DNA of 47,469 bases from Vermamoeba vermiformis (lineage: Eukaryota; Tubulinea; Echinamoebida): positions 1-47,469 of the forward strand of contig JBEWZL010000018.1 in assembly GCA_045837725.1 (NCBI GenBank). The letters run 5' to 3'. The translations under genes and the position numbers were made by a program. Under the pieces are notes generated by a model. That model saw only the letters and a program-made list of their open reading frames with translations, searched no databases and was not told the origin of the DNA. Positions 19,803-32,839 of this stretch are shown in pieces; position 1 is the stretch's first letter; the number at the start of each line of letters is the position of its first letter.

Positions 19803-21779
19803 ATGTTGAACACAATATTGATCGGCATATTAGTAGTATTATTATCAATTTACTTGATATTTAAGAAGATCTTTCCGGATACAGCACCCCACATCCCGGG
19901 TATATCCGTTTGGCCGCAAGCATTTAACATTGCAAAATTTCAAGGTTATCTGGCACAGCAGGCCATAAAGCATGGCGGTCCGTTTTTTAAGGTTCAAACT
20001 ATTCAATCGGCGATCGTAGTCACGCAACCAGAATCCGCCAAGGTAAGTCGACTTAGCACGCTTTCCATAAAAACTACATAATATGTAATTAATTTGATTT
20101 ATTTAGTGGGTACTTTCAGAGTTGGAAGTATTTCCTAAAGCGCAAGCGCCTTTCGTCAAAGCAGTAAAAGATCTGCTAGACTACAATATTGTTTCTGCAA
20201 ACGGAGAGGAATGGAGGTACGCAATATGCTATATTAATGTTGCATTATAGCAGCGCAAGTACATAGCAAGCGAGATCTAATTCTTTGCCAAATTAGGAAA
20301 TACCGAAGTGTACTCAGTCCTCCGTTTCATTTTGATGCGATAAAGCAATGGGCTGATATATTTAGAACTGAATCGGAGACGCTATGCAATATATTCGAGG
20401 CGAACATTGAAAAACCAATCAATGTTTCGGAATGGCTTCCTAGATTCACGATCGATGTACTAGGTACAACTTAACCTTTTATATAAACATTAATATTCAT
20501 ACTTTGATTATTAGGAAAGACAGCATTTAGTTACAACTTCGATGCGATGCACGGGAATAGCGACGAGAACTTGCGAACTATGAATGCGATCTTGACTGGG
20601 TTGGACGACGTAAAACACTTGATCTGTGGATTGGTATGACTTAGCAATAAATAATAGCCTATTAATAACATCTTTTAGATCGAAAAGAAGTTCGGATTCA
20701 ATCCAGTACCCAGATTCACTCGCGATGGTGTAAACTTCAAGAATTTTTTGAAGAAATTGATTGAAGTAAGCATTAACGTGAAATTCCGATACTAAGTATG
20801 TTAATTAATGATGATCTACAGGAAAAGAGAAGAAATCCCTCCAAAGTGCAGTCAGATTTTGTCGATACATTACTCGCTGCAGATCCGCCTTTTTCAGACG
20901 ACGTTGTAAGTCCAAATAACCTATATAACAAGTAATATACCTAATATTATTACTCTAGATTATATCGAATGTGTTTATTATGATCGTTGCTGGTCATGAA
21001 ACTACGGGTAAGATCCAAAAATCATTTCCGCATTTGATTAACGACTGAATAGCTACCGCTTTGGCGTGGTTAATATACCATTTATGTAAGCACCCTGAAA
21101 TACAAGAGAAGGTTCAACAAGAGATCTTGACCAAGATCGGCAAAAACGCCGCAGTAACGAAAGACAATACTAAAGAGGTATGCAACGCGATAATATAGTA
21201 TATAAATAATTCTCGTATTATAGTTGAGCTATTTATCGCGCGTTTTGAAAGAAAATCTTCGTATTCAACCTCCTGCGGCGATGTTACCGACAAGACGAGT
21301 GGATCGCGACTGCGAGTTTGAAGGAGTTAAAATACCAAAAGGAGTATGCTTATAGGATAAATCACGTTCTAGATTAACGATCCTAATAGGCACTAATGTG
21401 GCTTGGAATCTACGCTATCCACCACAACCCTGCGTACTGGTCACATCCAGAACAATTTGACCCTGATCGATTCGAGCGCAGCGAACCATCTCATCCATTC
21501 GCTTATTTACCCTTTTCATTGAGAAGCCGCGCTTGGTAAGTAATAAGTTCGTTACTGCAATTTTTCGTAACGGATCAGATCTCTGTTGATCGAGATACAA
21601 GAGCTTTATTAATTTGAAATTGTTATAGCTTAGGCAACAACTTCTCAATGATGGAACAGATTATTTTCGCAGCTTGCTTCTTCCAGAGATTTCAAGCGCG
21701 GTTGCTCGAGTTTGAGACGGCAGCAAGCTTCGTACTGAATACACCTAAGAAGGTTGTCGTACAATTAAGTAAAGTCTAA
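19803..21779 (+). CDS. Cytochrome P450
   Basis: Eleven exons (19803-20042, 20107-20216, 20297-20463, 20515-20633, 20679-20765, 20822-20905, 20959-21007, 21053-21177, 21224-21343, 21390-21535, 21629-21779) give 465 residues in frame. An N-terminal helix (TILIGILVVLLSIYLIF) anchors it to the ER. Visible motifs: I-helix AGHETT, K-helix E-N-L-R (ExxR), P-E-Q-F-D-P-D-R-F, and the haem loop PFSLRSRACLG with the axial Cys. The usual glycine two residues before the Arg in FxxGxRxC is Arg here (FSLRSRAC), which is unusual. It should be a haem mono-oxygenase working with a P450 reductase; substrate unknown. The family within P450 cannot be fixed by eye. Introns are 44-93 nt. Confidence 0.92.
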
Positions 21780-22355
21780 TGAGCGAAGACAATACACTCT
21801 AAATGCTACAGCGAGTAAAATGTACCGTTCACTGAACCGAAATTAACCTAATTTAATCCTGGTTGAAAAAATTAGCTTAGATCTATTAGGCTTACTAAAA
21901 TTCATCGATGGCACTCCGCAGCAGCATTGTAAGGTTATGTTACAATCTGCGCAGAAAGATTAATTTTATGAATAATCCGTTTTTACCTTTATGCTTCGTC
22001 ACCGTGCGCCATTAGTTGCCACAGAGCCGTAATAATTTAGCCATAATTATGTTGCAAACTCAGATCGACGAGCAGATGCAGCAAAATCCAGCTTGAAATA
22101 GCTGAAGCAAAATTTAAAGCCCGCAGGAAAAAGAAAGCGTCATCTTTCATATTAAAAATTAAGAAAAATATAATGCAGGGCAAAATTGATACCTTTTGTG
22201 CAGATCTTGTTTGGTCTTGCTAAAAACGCAATTCAGCTAACAGAAATTTTAATTTTATGAACTGACACCAAAACAACACAACTGTTCAGATTCTGAAGAG
22301 CACATCACTATTTATACGGTGCCACCTATTTTTATTTATTTGTCGGTAGAATAAG
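21780..22355. other. Intergenic region
   Basis: Between the P450 and the BTB protein gene, both on the plus strand. No exon chain, repeat or RNA gene seen. It holds the P450 3' end and the promoter of the next gene. Confidence 0.5.
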
Positions 22356-24669
22356 ATGAGTGACACGAACGGATCTGGTGATCACCTAAAAAGTGCCGAT
22401 GAGGCAAAAGAACGAAGAAAATCGAGGTTTTTACGTCATAATAAATCAAGGGAACGTGACCACGAGAAAGATAAGGAAGAAAGAGGTTCTCCTAACGGAT
22501 CTAAGCCGACTAGCAACGAATTCAAGATCGAAGAACTTTTGCAACGAAGAGATAGCCACGGCCATGATGATATAAGTACTAAACCTAGGTCTGGTAGTTC
22601 ATCAAATAGCCATACGTCTCCGAGGAAGATGGCTCCACCGCCCCACATCCCGCTCAACAGCATAGTTCGAGATTACCATACTGACTCCGCAGACCATAAA
22701 GTCACATTCGATGCTGATTTAAATTCATCTGAAGATGTTAGCGCTATGGAGAGCTTCAGTGAAGCAAGCTTTAGCGAGAAGAGTTTTAGTTTTAGAGAAA
22801 GAAGTGGGACAACGGATACGATTGATACAGAGGCCAGAAAAAAACGGGCACGTGCCAAACATTATAGGTATGTTTATTAGAATATTAGAATATTATTATG
22901 AAAATTTTTTGAATCGATAGAATTAATTTAGAAATTCAAATTCAACGTTCGACAACAAAACAAACATTAAACACGAAACATTGAAATTGCATCAATTTTA
23001 TTATCGTTGGTCATTTTATTCGCAAATAACTGCGATATTGACTAATGTGACGGAAGCGAAGAAAATTTTTTTTGCTACTATGACGTTAACTAGCAATCTC
23101 AAATTTTAATAGCCGCAAATAATCCCCTAGATATTCTGCAGCTACTTAGATTTATCGAAATTGAATTTACAAGTCAATCAAGCGAACTAATATTTTTCTA
23201 AATTAGGAAACTCGAGATAAATCGCAGGTCAATGTCCGAGAACAACGGACCTCCACCCGACGAGCGTGTCAAAATTAACGTGGGCGGAAAATTATTCGAA
23301 ACATACGTATCAACTTTAAGGTACTTATTTGGCAACCGGACAAAACTTTTAATTAATAGCGAGATTAAGGATTCTTAATATGATGTCAGAACGAACTTAA
23401 CTTCATAACTATATTAACGTTGTTATGATAATAATTAAGTTGACATATTTCTATTATTTGTAGGAAGCATCCGGACACGTTGTTAGGCGCCATGTTTCAT
23501 CCACGAAATGCTGAAATGTTAAAGAACAGGTACGTCCATTTCGATAACTCTCTATAGTAATAGGGACCTTTAATATATCTCATTAATAGTACTGTGTTGT
23601 GATTATTAGTATTGGAGTTTCGTAGCCGCGAAGTTACGGATCCAAATTTCTTCCAAAATTCATCAATAATTTAACTTTCGATACTATTCAGATACTGTTT
23701 ACTAATATCGACATACATTATAGTAAGGATGAGAATGGCCACATTTTCTTTGACAGAAATCCTCGGTGTTTTGAAGCTCTGCTGGATTACTACCGCACGA
23801 ACAAATTAATTCCGTCGCCAGATATTCCGCTCGAGTTATTGAAAGAAGAATTGGATTTCTTTCAAATGGACATTGAAGAGTACAGCGACAACAAACGACT
23901 GTCGGTAGAGCTCATGAAACTCGAGTACCAGTACGTACAGAACTACAATAATAATATAATACATAATACCTAATAATGCTTTATTTCCATAATTAACATT
24001 TCATGAACGCGTTATTTTAAGGATCCGTAGACAAAATTCTTAAAATTCTTAACATTAGATCTACGGTCCATGACTTGTGATGTTGCCAAAACAATATTTA
24101 TATGTATTATAAGAATTGCTGATGTAATAATTAAACTTTAATAGGCGCAAGATTCATAGTGCAGACGAATACCGACGCATGGCACGATCCAAGTTGTTAG
24201 CGGACCATCACGAGACACTGATCAAAATCTTAGAATTAATTCACAAAAAGATCGAGAAAGAAGCGAAGAATGGACGCAATAGTTGCATTGTATCGTTTTT
24301 CTCGCCTCTGCATTATACGGACAGCACATCCCGCGAGATTTTCAACGTTGTCTCCTTAGATGTAAGTTTTATCCCTAATAATGCAATCATATTATATAAC
24401 TCGAACAATTTCATTATTGATTTGTTCGAAATCGAAAATTGTGTCGATGCGGATTCAATTCGGAGCCGATAAATTGTTGGATCTGGTCTAATTGATTGTC
24501 ACTTTAGGAAATGAGAGAAATTATCATGGAGTTGATGAAAGAAAAGAGTTTTCATATGAGCCAGACCTTTGAATACTCAAAAACAAAAGCTACGAATATT
24601 ATTGGTCTGTCAGATCAAGTGACCAATTACAACGACCCTAAATTCTTTTCGTTTACCGTCAAGTGGTAG
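22356..24669 (+). CDS. BTB/T1 (potassium-channel tetramerisation) protein
   Basis: Exons 22356-22867, 23207-23320, 23464-23529, 23724-23930, 24145-24361, 24508-24669 give 425 residues. The first 190 are hydrophilic and charged, Ser/Arg/Glu-rich, probably disordered. Residues about 190-290 form a T1-type BTB domain: VKINVGGKLFETYVSTL, then HPDTLLGAMF, FFDRNPRCFEALLDYYRT and LKEELDFFQM. About 130 further residues include a helical stretch (DEYRRMARSKLLADHHETL) with no channel helices. This makes it a KCTD-like soluble adaptor; such proteins form pentamers or tetramers and often serve as Cullin-3 ubiquitin-ligase adaptors. The exact partner is unknown. Introns run from 143 to 339 nt, longer than those of neighbouring genes. 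Confidence 0.88.
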
Positions 24670-25266
24670 AACTTTCCTGCATTATTAATCTCCTTGTAAT
24701 ATAGCTTTGTAATAAATACCTGTTTCCTTCAAGATATTCGATCGCGATTTATTTCGGATACAGATACAACAACCATGTAGATATTAGATTTGAATAATAC
24801 AGAAAACGATAAACTCCAACTAGGAATTATCAAATTGAGCGTTTCTGGGTCGACCCAATTACACATCCGAGATGCACGAACAACCAGTACTGCTTGCTAA
24901 ATAAGGTAAAATAAGGTACATAATTTTAACCTTTTTGTCTTTTAAATCTTTTTGCCTGCAGATTCAGATCATAATTTTGATTTTTTTTTAAATGAAATCA
25001 AAATTCTATTCGGTTTACTACACGTGTGCAATTTACGCAAATTATGTCGGAAAAAATTATTAACGATTTTTTAGGTAATTTCGTATTTCGCGGTTGTTGC
25101 TGCCCAAGCAGCTGCGGAATTGCGGATTTAGAGAAAAAGTCAAATTCCCTAATTCCGCTGGTACAATATTTAATGATCAAGTGGCTTATATCGCTCAAAT
25201 AATCTGTTAGAGTAACGTAAGCAAACTATTTCTTTTGCTAATCGCCTGTTGACTCGAATCTGGGAG
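24670..25266. other. Intergenic region
   Basis: Between the BTB gene and the ABCA gene. No coding signal, RNA or repeat is seen beyond two copies of ATAAGGTA near 24901-24920. Confidence 0.45.
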
Positions 25267-28200
25267 ATGGCGAACGGATCTCAATTTCTGCTGCTTACGC
25301 TCAAAAATTTCAAAATCAAAGGACGTAATGGCTGTGGTACTGCTATTGAAGTAATATTTCCAGCCATTTGCTTGGCTTTCCTAATCGCTATGTTCGTCAT
25401 AGCGGTGCCTACCGAACCGAACTACGATCCGATTCCAATTGGCTTTCAACCGGTCAATTTAACATACGGACCTAATGTCGATTCGGTTCGTAGTATTCTG
25501 CTCGCTGTTGTGTATGGACAAGAAGATCTGCTGCATCCAGTGAACACGGAAGAAGAGATGGAAGAACTGATAGTCGATACAAAGAACAATATTACTGCAG
25601 GTAATTGATTATTAGTTATTTCCTATTAATTTACTTTCGGAACAATATCATTCGATTTTGATCAAAAATTGACGTTGTGAATCTAGGAGTTTTCTTTCGG
25701 TTGACGGAGGATGAGCTGGCCAACGATAAGCTCTCCGATAACGTTACCTATAGTATTCGAATGCAAGCCTATAGCGTGGCTAGACCATCAATTCTATTCG
25801 AATACGCGGCAAATACCGACTCTTCCAAAGCGTTGATGTACTACAGCTTTGTTGCAATCCAAAAGAGTGTGGATCAGGCTGTTATGTCTACAAAAATCCA
25901 AGAAAAGACTGGCACAGCAAGCAACTTAAATCTTCAAGGCTTCGCTACGAGATTTCCCAGACAAGTTCCAGAAACTGAATTGGATGTGCGCTGGCAACTT
26001 CGAAACAGCATTCTGAAGCTTATTGGTGGCACGTGGTTAACATTTTGTTTGCTATTCTCCGTGTATCGCCTCGTTGGCACAATCATCGTCGAGAAAAAGA
26101 CCAAAGTCGTAGATGCAATGCGCATGATGGGCATGCGAGTAAGAAACACTTTGAAATCTCCTAAAGATAGCCACTAATTTATGATACTAGAATGAACTTT
26201 ATTGGGTCACTTGGTTCATCGTCTCGCTAGTTCTTCTCATTCCAATTCTAGTTGCGTGCTCTGTCTTGCTCAAGTACCTCAACTTTTTCCCACTGTCATC
26301 GATTGGTTTAATCTTCATTACTTGGCTATTATACGCCGCGTCACTTATTGCATTTGCAATGATCTTTGCTGCTTCTTTGAACTCGGCTAAGGTAAAATAA
26401 GGGTGCCGTATTTGCTGCAAGTACTAATGTTCGTGCGTATAGAGCTCTGGTCTGATTACTCTGATGGTACTCGTAGTGCTTAGTATTGCAGGAGCAGGCA
26501 TTACAGCCGCAGATATGCACCCAGCGCCTAAAATTGTGCTGTCTGTCTTCAGCCCTGTTGCCTTCAACATCGCGGTCAACATTTTCGCCGAAATCGAAAA
26601 CCTTAAAATGCCAGCAGACGATCACCTATCAGGTAACTATCCTTATAGGCATTATTATCACTTTCACTTATTAATATCAAATTAGAGTACTTTGGTGGTC
26701 GACCGTCGCTTCATTCAATGATCGCCATGCTCGTAGTTGACACGGTACTTTATCTTGTCCTCGCGTGGTACATTGACGGCGTCAAGACAGGTGGTTCCAA
26801 AAGCTCGTGTTTTTGCTGCCGACCTTCGTACTGGGGCAAGCATAAAACTAACGGACAACCTGTGATGGACGAGGAAGAACTTGCTGGTCACCAAGATAAC
26901 GCTGGAGATTTCGAGAAAGTTGATCACTTCAAGCAACCTGTTGTGTCCATTCAAAATTTGCGAAAGAAATTTATGTTCGATGATCAGCCCTTTATCGCCG
27001 TTGACGGTTTTTCGTTGGACATGTACGAAGGCCAGATTCTTGCCTTATTAGGTAATTGTTAGATAATCGCACTAAAAGTCCTTATCCTAATTATATTGAT
27101 AGGTCACAACGGTGCTGGTAAAACTACGTTGATTTCAATGTTGACTGGAAGTTTGGATCCGACATCCGGTGAAGCTGAAATGTATGGCAATAGCCTCACG
27201 AAAGATTTAACTGCCCTGAAGAAGATTATTGGCATTTGTCCGCAATATGACGCTATATGGCCCCAATTGACAGTCTTCGAACACTTGCAATTGTTCGGTG
27301 GTTTCAAAGGTACGAGAAAATTACGTCTTAATTTCTGACACTTTTTTAACTATTGCCATTTTAGGAGTAAAATTTAGCAAAGTTAAAGCTGAAGCGGAAC
27401 AACTCATTCGAGATTTCGAACTTGAAGAAAAACGAGATTACCCTGCTGGAAAATTATCCGGTGGTCAAAAACGAAAGCTGTCAATTGCAATGGCGCTGAT
27501 TGGAGGATCAAAAGTCGTTTTTTTGGACGAACCTTCTGCGGGCATGGATCCTGAAGCTCGACGAGTAGTTTGGGACAATTTAGTCAAACACAAAGAAGGA
27601 CGCGTCATTATTATCACGAGTAAGTCTTAATAGTCACTATTGGAATTAATACGGTCCTAATATATCCTTCATTAGCTCATTTTATGGATGAAGCAGATTA
27701 CCTAGGCGATCGAATTGCCATTATGCGACATGGAAAATTATTGTGCGCTGGATCTTCGTTGTTCTTGAAGAATAGATTTGGTCTTGGTTACACCCTTAAT
27801 TGCGTAAGCAACTGAAATATGAACGATGCTTAATTTTTACATCTTTTAAACACGAAGCGAAATTACTTATTGAAATAATAGTGGTTAATAATTACATGGA
27901 AACTAATGAAATTTCAATAGGTCAAGACACCTACATGCAATATTGATGAGCTAACAGAGTTCTTGAAAAAATACGAGGACGTTCAAATTCTTTCGAATGT
28001 CGGGGCCGAAGCTATTTACAGAATTCCACGGGATGGCTTCCGAAATCTCCCGCGCATGTTAAGTGACATGGAGATTAGCAAAGAATCGCTCGGAGTAATT
28101 TCCTACGGAGTTGGGCAATCTACGCTCGAAGAAGTTTTCTTGGAACTAAATATGGATTCAGATCTGCAAGGAATTTCCGAAGATACGCTCAAAGAAACCG

Positions 28201-30929
28201 TTTTTATTCCAGCTTCTGATTCCTCGAACAAACGACAGCTAAATGCGCTCTTGAACAAACGAAAACAAGTTGCGAAACGAGACGTTAAGTTCTTGTTCAT
28301 TCAGTTCGCAGTGCCTATCATCTTGTGCATTGCTGCCTTTGTCGTGCAACGCTTGATGTTTACCAACACTGTTGGTGGCGAAATTGCCGTGAACGGACAA
28401 GTTTACGGTATGGATCAAGATCTAAAAAAAATTCTTAATTAACTAATTGAATCATTATTAGACGGATTCATCTCACCTTGGGCTAATTCGAATTGTACAA
28501 CCAATTATTTCTCTGCTTTGCCGAACTACACGCCAGAATTGTTCCCGAAAATTTCATTCGATGACGTCACTTCTGTGCTTAGTAACCCCGACACGTACGC
28601 ATCAGGTGCTATTATCAATTATTTCTGTATGTCTGCGGGGCCGACCCAAGTGCTTCAATACGCTCTTTATTACAACGCATCGTTGCCTCACTCTATTGGC
28701 GTTCATCAAAACCTCATCTCAAACGCTGTTCTCAACACAGCACTTAACGGCCTTGGATCCGTAACAATTAACACTATCAACCATCCCGTTGGTAAGTATA
28801 TCATATTACATAACATATTCAATGTATTGATGGTCTATTTAGGCATTCCTATTGATCTACTCACGAACCTCATTAGCGTGTTGATCTTCCTCTTAATTCT
28901 GATTGGTTCGTGCGTACTTTCGGCGTCAATCACCGCGTTTATCTTCCAAGAACGTGAGCTTGGCATTAAGCAATTGCAATTGGCCAGCGGAACTAATGCA
29001 AAGATTTACTGGCTGTCCAACTTCATCTGGGACTTCACGCTGCACATGATCGTTTTCATCGTCATAATCATCGTTACTATTGCTACAGATTATAAGACAT
29101 TTGGAGGAGAAAGAATAGGCGCCGAGGTCATATTGATCATCTTATACAGTTTGTCATCGGTCACTGCTGCTTACTTCTTCACCTTCGTCTTTTCCGGATC
29201 CGGATCTGGCCAGGGTGCCATCTTAGGTCTCTTCCTCGGCCTTAGTTTTGGCTTCTTAACATTCTTCAATGCTGTTTCCGTTGCCGTACCAGGTTCTCAA
29301 GATGCTATGAATGCATTGGGCTATGTTTTTAGAATTATCAGGTACGAGACAAACATTTTTTCACGATACGTTTGACCGACGATATTTTTCAGTCCTCATT
29401 TCCTGCTCATTGCTTCCTTCGGCCAATTGACAAACAGTATCGGCGCCACTACGAAAAATATCGTTACCGAAAACACGGACATTTTTGGAATGTAAGTTTT
29501 TGTTCGGAAATGTCACGCTTATCAGTTTCACTAAATGTTTAATCTAGTAACTATTGGGGCACATCGTTCATCATATTCGGTGGCCAATTCTTGCTTTATG
29601 GATTTTTAACATTATTACTGGAAAATATGCATCAATTCCGCTTGAAACAAAAACGATCTGCAAATCACCACGGCGAACATTCAGTCGATGAAGAAGACGA
29701 TGATGTCATGCGAGAACGAGATCTCGTACAAAATGCAAACCCGAACGATGTTGAGAACAATCTTGTATGGGTCAGTGGGCTGCGAAAAGAATTCAACGGC
29801 AAATCCAAGATCCGCAAAGTAGCGGTCAACAATTTTTCTCTACGCATCCCTCGTGGAGAAAGTTTTGGGTTATTGGGTGCCAACGGAGCAGGTAAATAAT
29901 AATACAATCATATATTTTAATATCCGGATTGACAAACATTTCCTTTTTAGGCAAAACTACTACTTTAAAAATGTTGTCAGGACAATTGTTGCCAACATTG
30001 GGTGAAGTCAGAATCAACGGAAACACGTATGAAAATCTCGATCAGATTTTACAGTCAATTGGATGCTGTCCACAATATGACTCTGTCATTCCTAAGTTGA
30101 GCGGAAGAGCACATCTAGAACTTTTCGCCGAACTTAGAGGTACGCCTATTCAATTCAAATATGACGTACTTATATATGGTATAGGACTTCCCAAGCACAA
30201 GATTCCTGCTATTGTCGATGCGTTGATTGAAACCATCCATTTGACCAAATACGCAGATCGACCTTGCGGAAAATACAGCGGCGGTAACAGACGAAAACTG
30301 TCTTTAGCTCTTGCATTAATAGGTAGGATATATCGCTTAATATTGATTACATAACCTAATATGCATATTAGGCAACCCTCCTGTTCTTTACTTGGATGAA
30401 CCTTCAACCGGAATGGATCCGTTGGCGCGAAGATTTATGTGGAATTTGATTATGGCAGTGCGATCCAATAAGGCTATTATATTGACTACGCATAGTATGG
30501 AAGAATGCGAGGCCTTGTGTACTCGTTTGGGCATTATGATTGGAGTAAGTTAAAAAAACTGAAATTTCGTTGAACTGACCAATCATATCGCAGGGAAAAT
30601 TACGTTGCGTAGGCAGTCCTCAGCACTTGAAGACTAAATTCGGAGATGGATATCGCTTGGAACTGAAGACGGATCTGCAACACGTCTATCAGATCCCTTC
30701 ATTTATTCAAAAGATTTCTCCGGAGGCCAAACTTGTCGATCAACATACAACGCTATTTAATTATGAAATTCCGATGCAGAACTTAACATTAGGACAATTA
30801 TTCGAACAAGTCGAGAACGCGAAGGAGAATTTACATATTGGCGATTACGCGGTCAGTCAAACTACACTAGAACAGATATTTATTACTATGGCGCAAGAAT
30901 ACATTAGGCCACGCGTAGTAGTGGACTAA
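25267..30929 (+). CDS. Full-length ABCA-type ABC transporter
   Basis: Seventeen exons starting 25267-25600, 25687-26138, 26191-26391, 26443-26632, 26686-27051, 27103-27309, 27365-27619, 27676-27803, 27921-28407, 28462-28791, 28843-29341, 29393-29491, 29548-29891, 29951-30139, 30185-30322, 30372-30544 and 30594-30929 give 1575 residues exactly in frame. Order: TM1, extracellular loop, helix bundle, NBD1 ([29 protein letters not shown]), then the same order again with NBD2 ([29 protein letters not shown]). Both nucleotide sites look complete. The two-by-(TMD-NBD) layout and the start in a helix after 20 residues are typical of ABCA transporters, which move lipids across membranes. I chose the ATG at 25267 because upstream codons have no ATG. 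The closest relatives are probably amoebal ABCA proteins; substrate is unknown. Confidence 0.95.
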
Positions 30930-30998
30930 AATATAATGTAAAAATTCATGTAAAAACCTCGATCTTGACTAGTGCTAGTCATGACCACTTGCCGGCCA

Positions 30999-32056
30999 TT
31001 AATAGGAGTAGGGCAAGAGGACGCGATCGATAGTGTGCAAGACACCATTAATTGCAAGGTTATCAACAGTTAAAATGTTAGCGTCGTTCACAGTGACGGA
31101 TGCAGCACCAGGGAATTGAAGTCGTCTGAAAGTTACAGGAGGAATGTTATTGTTGTTAGCGTTAACAGGAGATGCTTGCAATCCATCGTAAAGGCTCGTT
31201 GAGTACACTGGTTTACTGTTCATGAACAAATATTAGTGACTGAAAAGAAATTTCCTGGATGTACTTACCCAGCGAGCACGTGGTACAAGAGAACGTTCTT
31301 TAGAATAGCTGGATCGGCGCTACCGATAGAAGCCAAAATTGGGTCGGTAAAGGCATCGTTGGTCGGAGCAAAAAGGGTGTATTGTGCGTTAGTACTTTGC
31401 AACACTTGATCCAAACCGGTCCTATCCAACAGCGACTTCAGAATTGAGAGTTGAGGGTTCTGAGAGACAATAGCGTAGAGGTTATCAACGGACGGTTGGA
31501 AGAATCTGAGGTCGTTGAGCAAAACTTTGTCGATCGCGTGCAAGACTCCGTTGGATGCTGCAACGTTGGCCTTAATAACTCGTGCGTTGTTCAAGGAAAT
31601 AGCTAAAGGACTGAAGTTCATGAACGGACTGCTCACTTCAAGGTTGATAGCGCTGCCTTGAGTCGTGATCAGAGTGTTGTTATTGTAGTTAGCAAGGGCG
31701 GATGAATGTAAATCTCCAGAGACGACCTAACGTTCAAATTAATATTAATGACAATTTTAATCAATATTAATATTACGTACGTGGTATTCAAGAACGCTGC
31801 TCAGCAGATTCCCATTGGCTGGATCGAGCAGGTACTTCAACGTAGCGGCAGGCACAGCATTGAATGCAGTATTGTTAGGAGCAAAGACAGTGAACAAAAC
31901 ATTTCCGTTCAAAGTCTGGTCCAAACCAGTAGCTTGAAGCAGCTTATAAAGCGTAGAAAAGTTCGGATCGGACTTGATCACTTGCGTCAGCGTCATGAAC
32001 TGAGCAGCGCTGACTGAGATTACAGCCAACAAAAGAATGGAAGTAATAAGACGCAT
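30999..32056 (-). CDS. Secreted protein with two fasciclin (FAS1) domains
   Basis: Exons 32056-31781, 31726-31269, 31215-30999 give 316 residues. Signal peptide MRLITSILLLAVISVSAA. Two FAS1 domains follow: the first has VLFTVFAPNNTAFNAVP and LEYHVVSGDL, the second YTLFAPTNDAFTDP and LLYHVLAG. Each ends in the usual N-G-V-L-H-x-I-D-x-V-L-L. FAS1 domains are extracellular adhesion modules that bind matrix or cell-surface partners. There is no membrane helix or GPI-type tail at the C-terminus (it ends LLPYSY), so the protein is probably secreted into the surroundings or the matrix. Close to the end of the ABCA gene, 69 bases apart, tail to tail. Confidence 0.92.
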
Positions 32057-32839
32057 TGTGTGCAGCGTATTGTACGTTGTGAACTGAAATGGCGGAAGTC
32101 TGGCATTTTAAGGTTTTTCGATTCTAATTCTAAATTTGGAAATTGCGCACTATCGCATGATATCAGGGCACATGGTAAAGCGCTTTCTTACGCCTATGAA
32201 GCGTTTTAGATACGCATGCTGATAATGTTAAACAGGGGTTACGACGTCGGTTACTATACCACGGATGTGGTAATTGTTTATGCCTAAAGAATCAGTTCGG
32301 TTCAAATAAAATTGGCTTTCAACAGAGGCCTGATCTTTGTTGCATTTCCTCGGCCTTAATTTTGCAAGATCTCCTCTTGGGGCTGCTTTCGAGCTCAATT
32401 TCAGACCCAGCCTACCTCGGAAATTCCTTCGGACATTTACACTGTTTTTTCCGACCCTCCCAATTTTAGTGATAAATCACCAAATAAGCAAAAAGATAGC
32501 GATACGACTGCTGTGGTCACGCTGCCAGGAATAGTCCAACGAACAGTTGTGCTTCTGTTCCGAAAATGCAGACCAAAAGAGTTTCAGTACTAGTATCAAA
32601 GTGATCCTGTGTTTGATACACGTTTAGGGCAGATTTAATTCGAGGCGCGATCTAATCACGATATCGCTGTCATGGACTTTTGATTCATGGGTTTTCAGGT
32701 GTATCATGAGCTAAGGTGCGAGTCGGTGTCTATACCAAGTGAGTGGCGTAACTCGCTGAAGATGAAGTATCCGCTCAATCTCGAATCTTCCAAGAAGATT
32801 ACGTATTGCGTTATAAAGCACAAGAATTATTTATCAGTG
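32057..32839. other. Intergenic region
   Basis: Upstream DNA of the fasciclin gene and downstream of the propeller-like gene. Short frames occur but with no family resemblance or splice context. Nothing further recognised. Confidence 0.45.
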
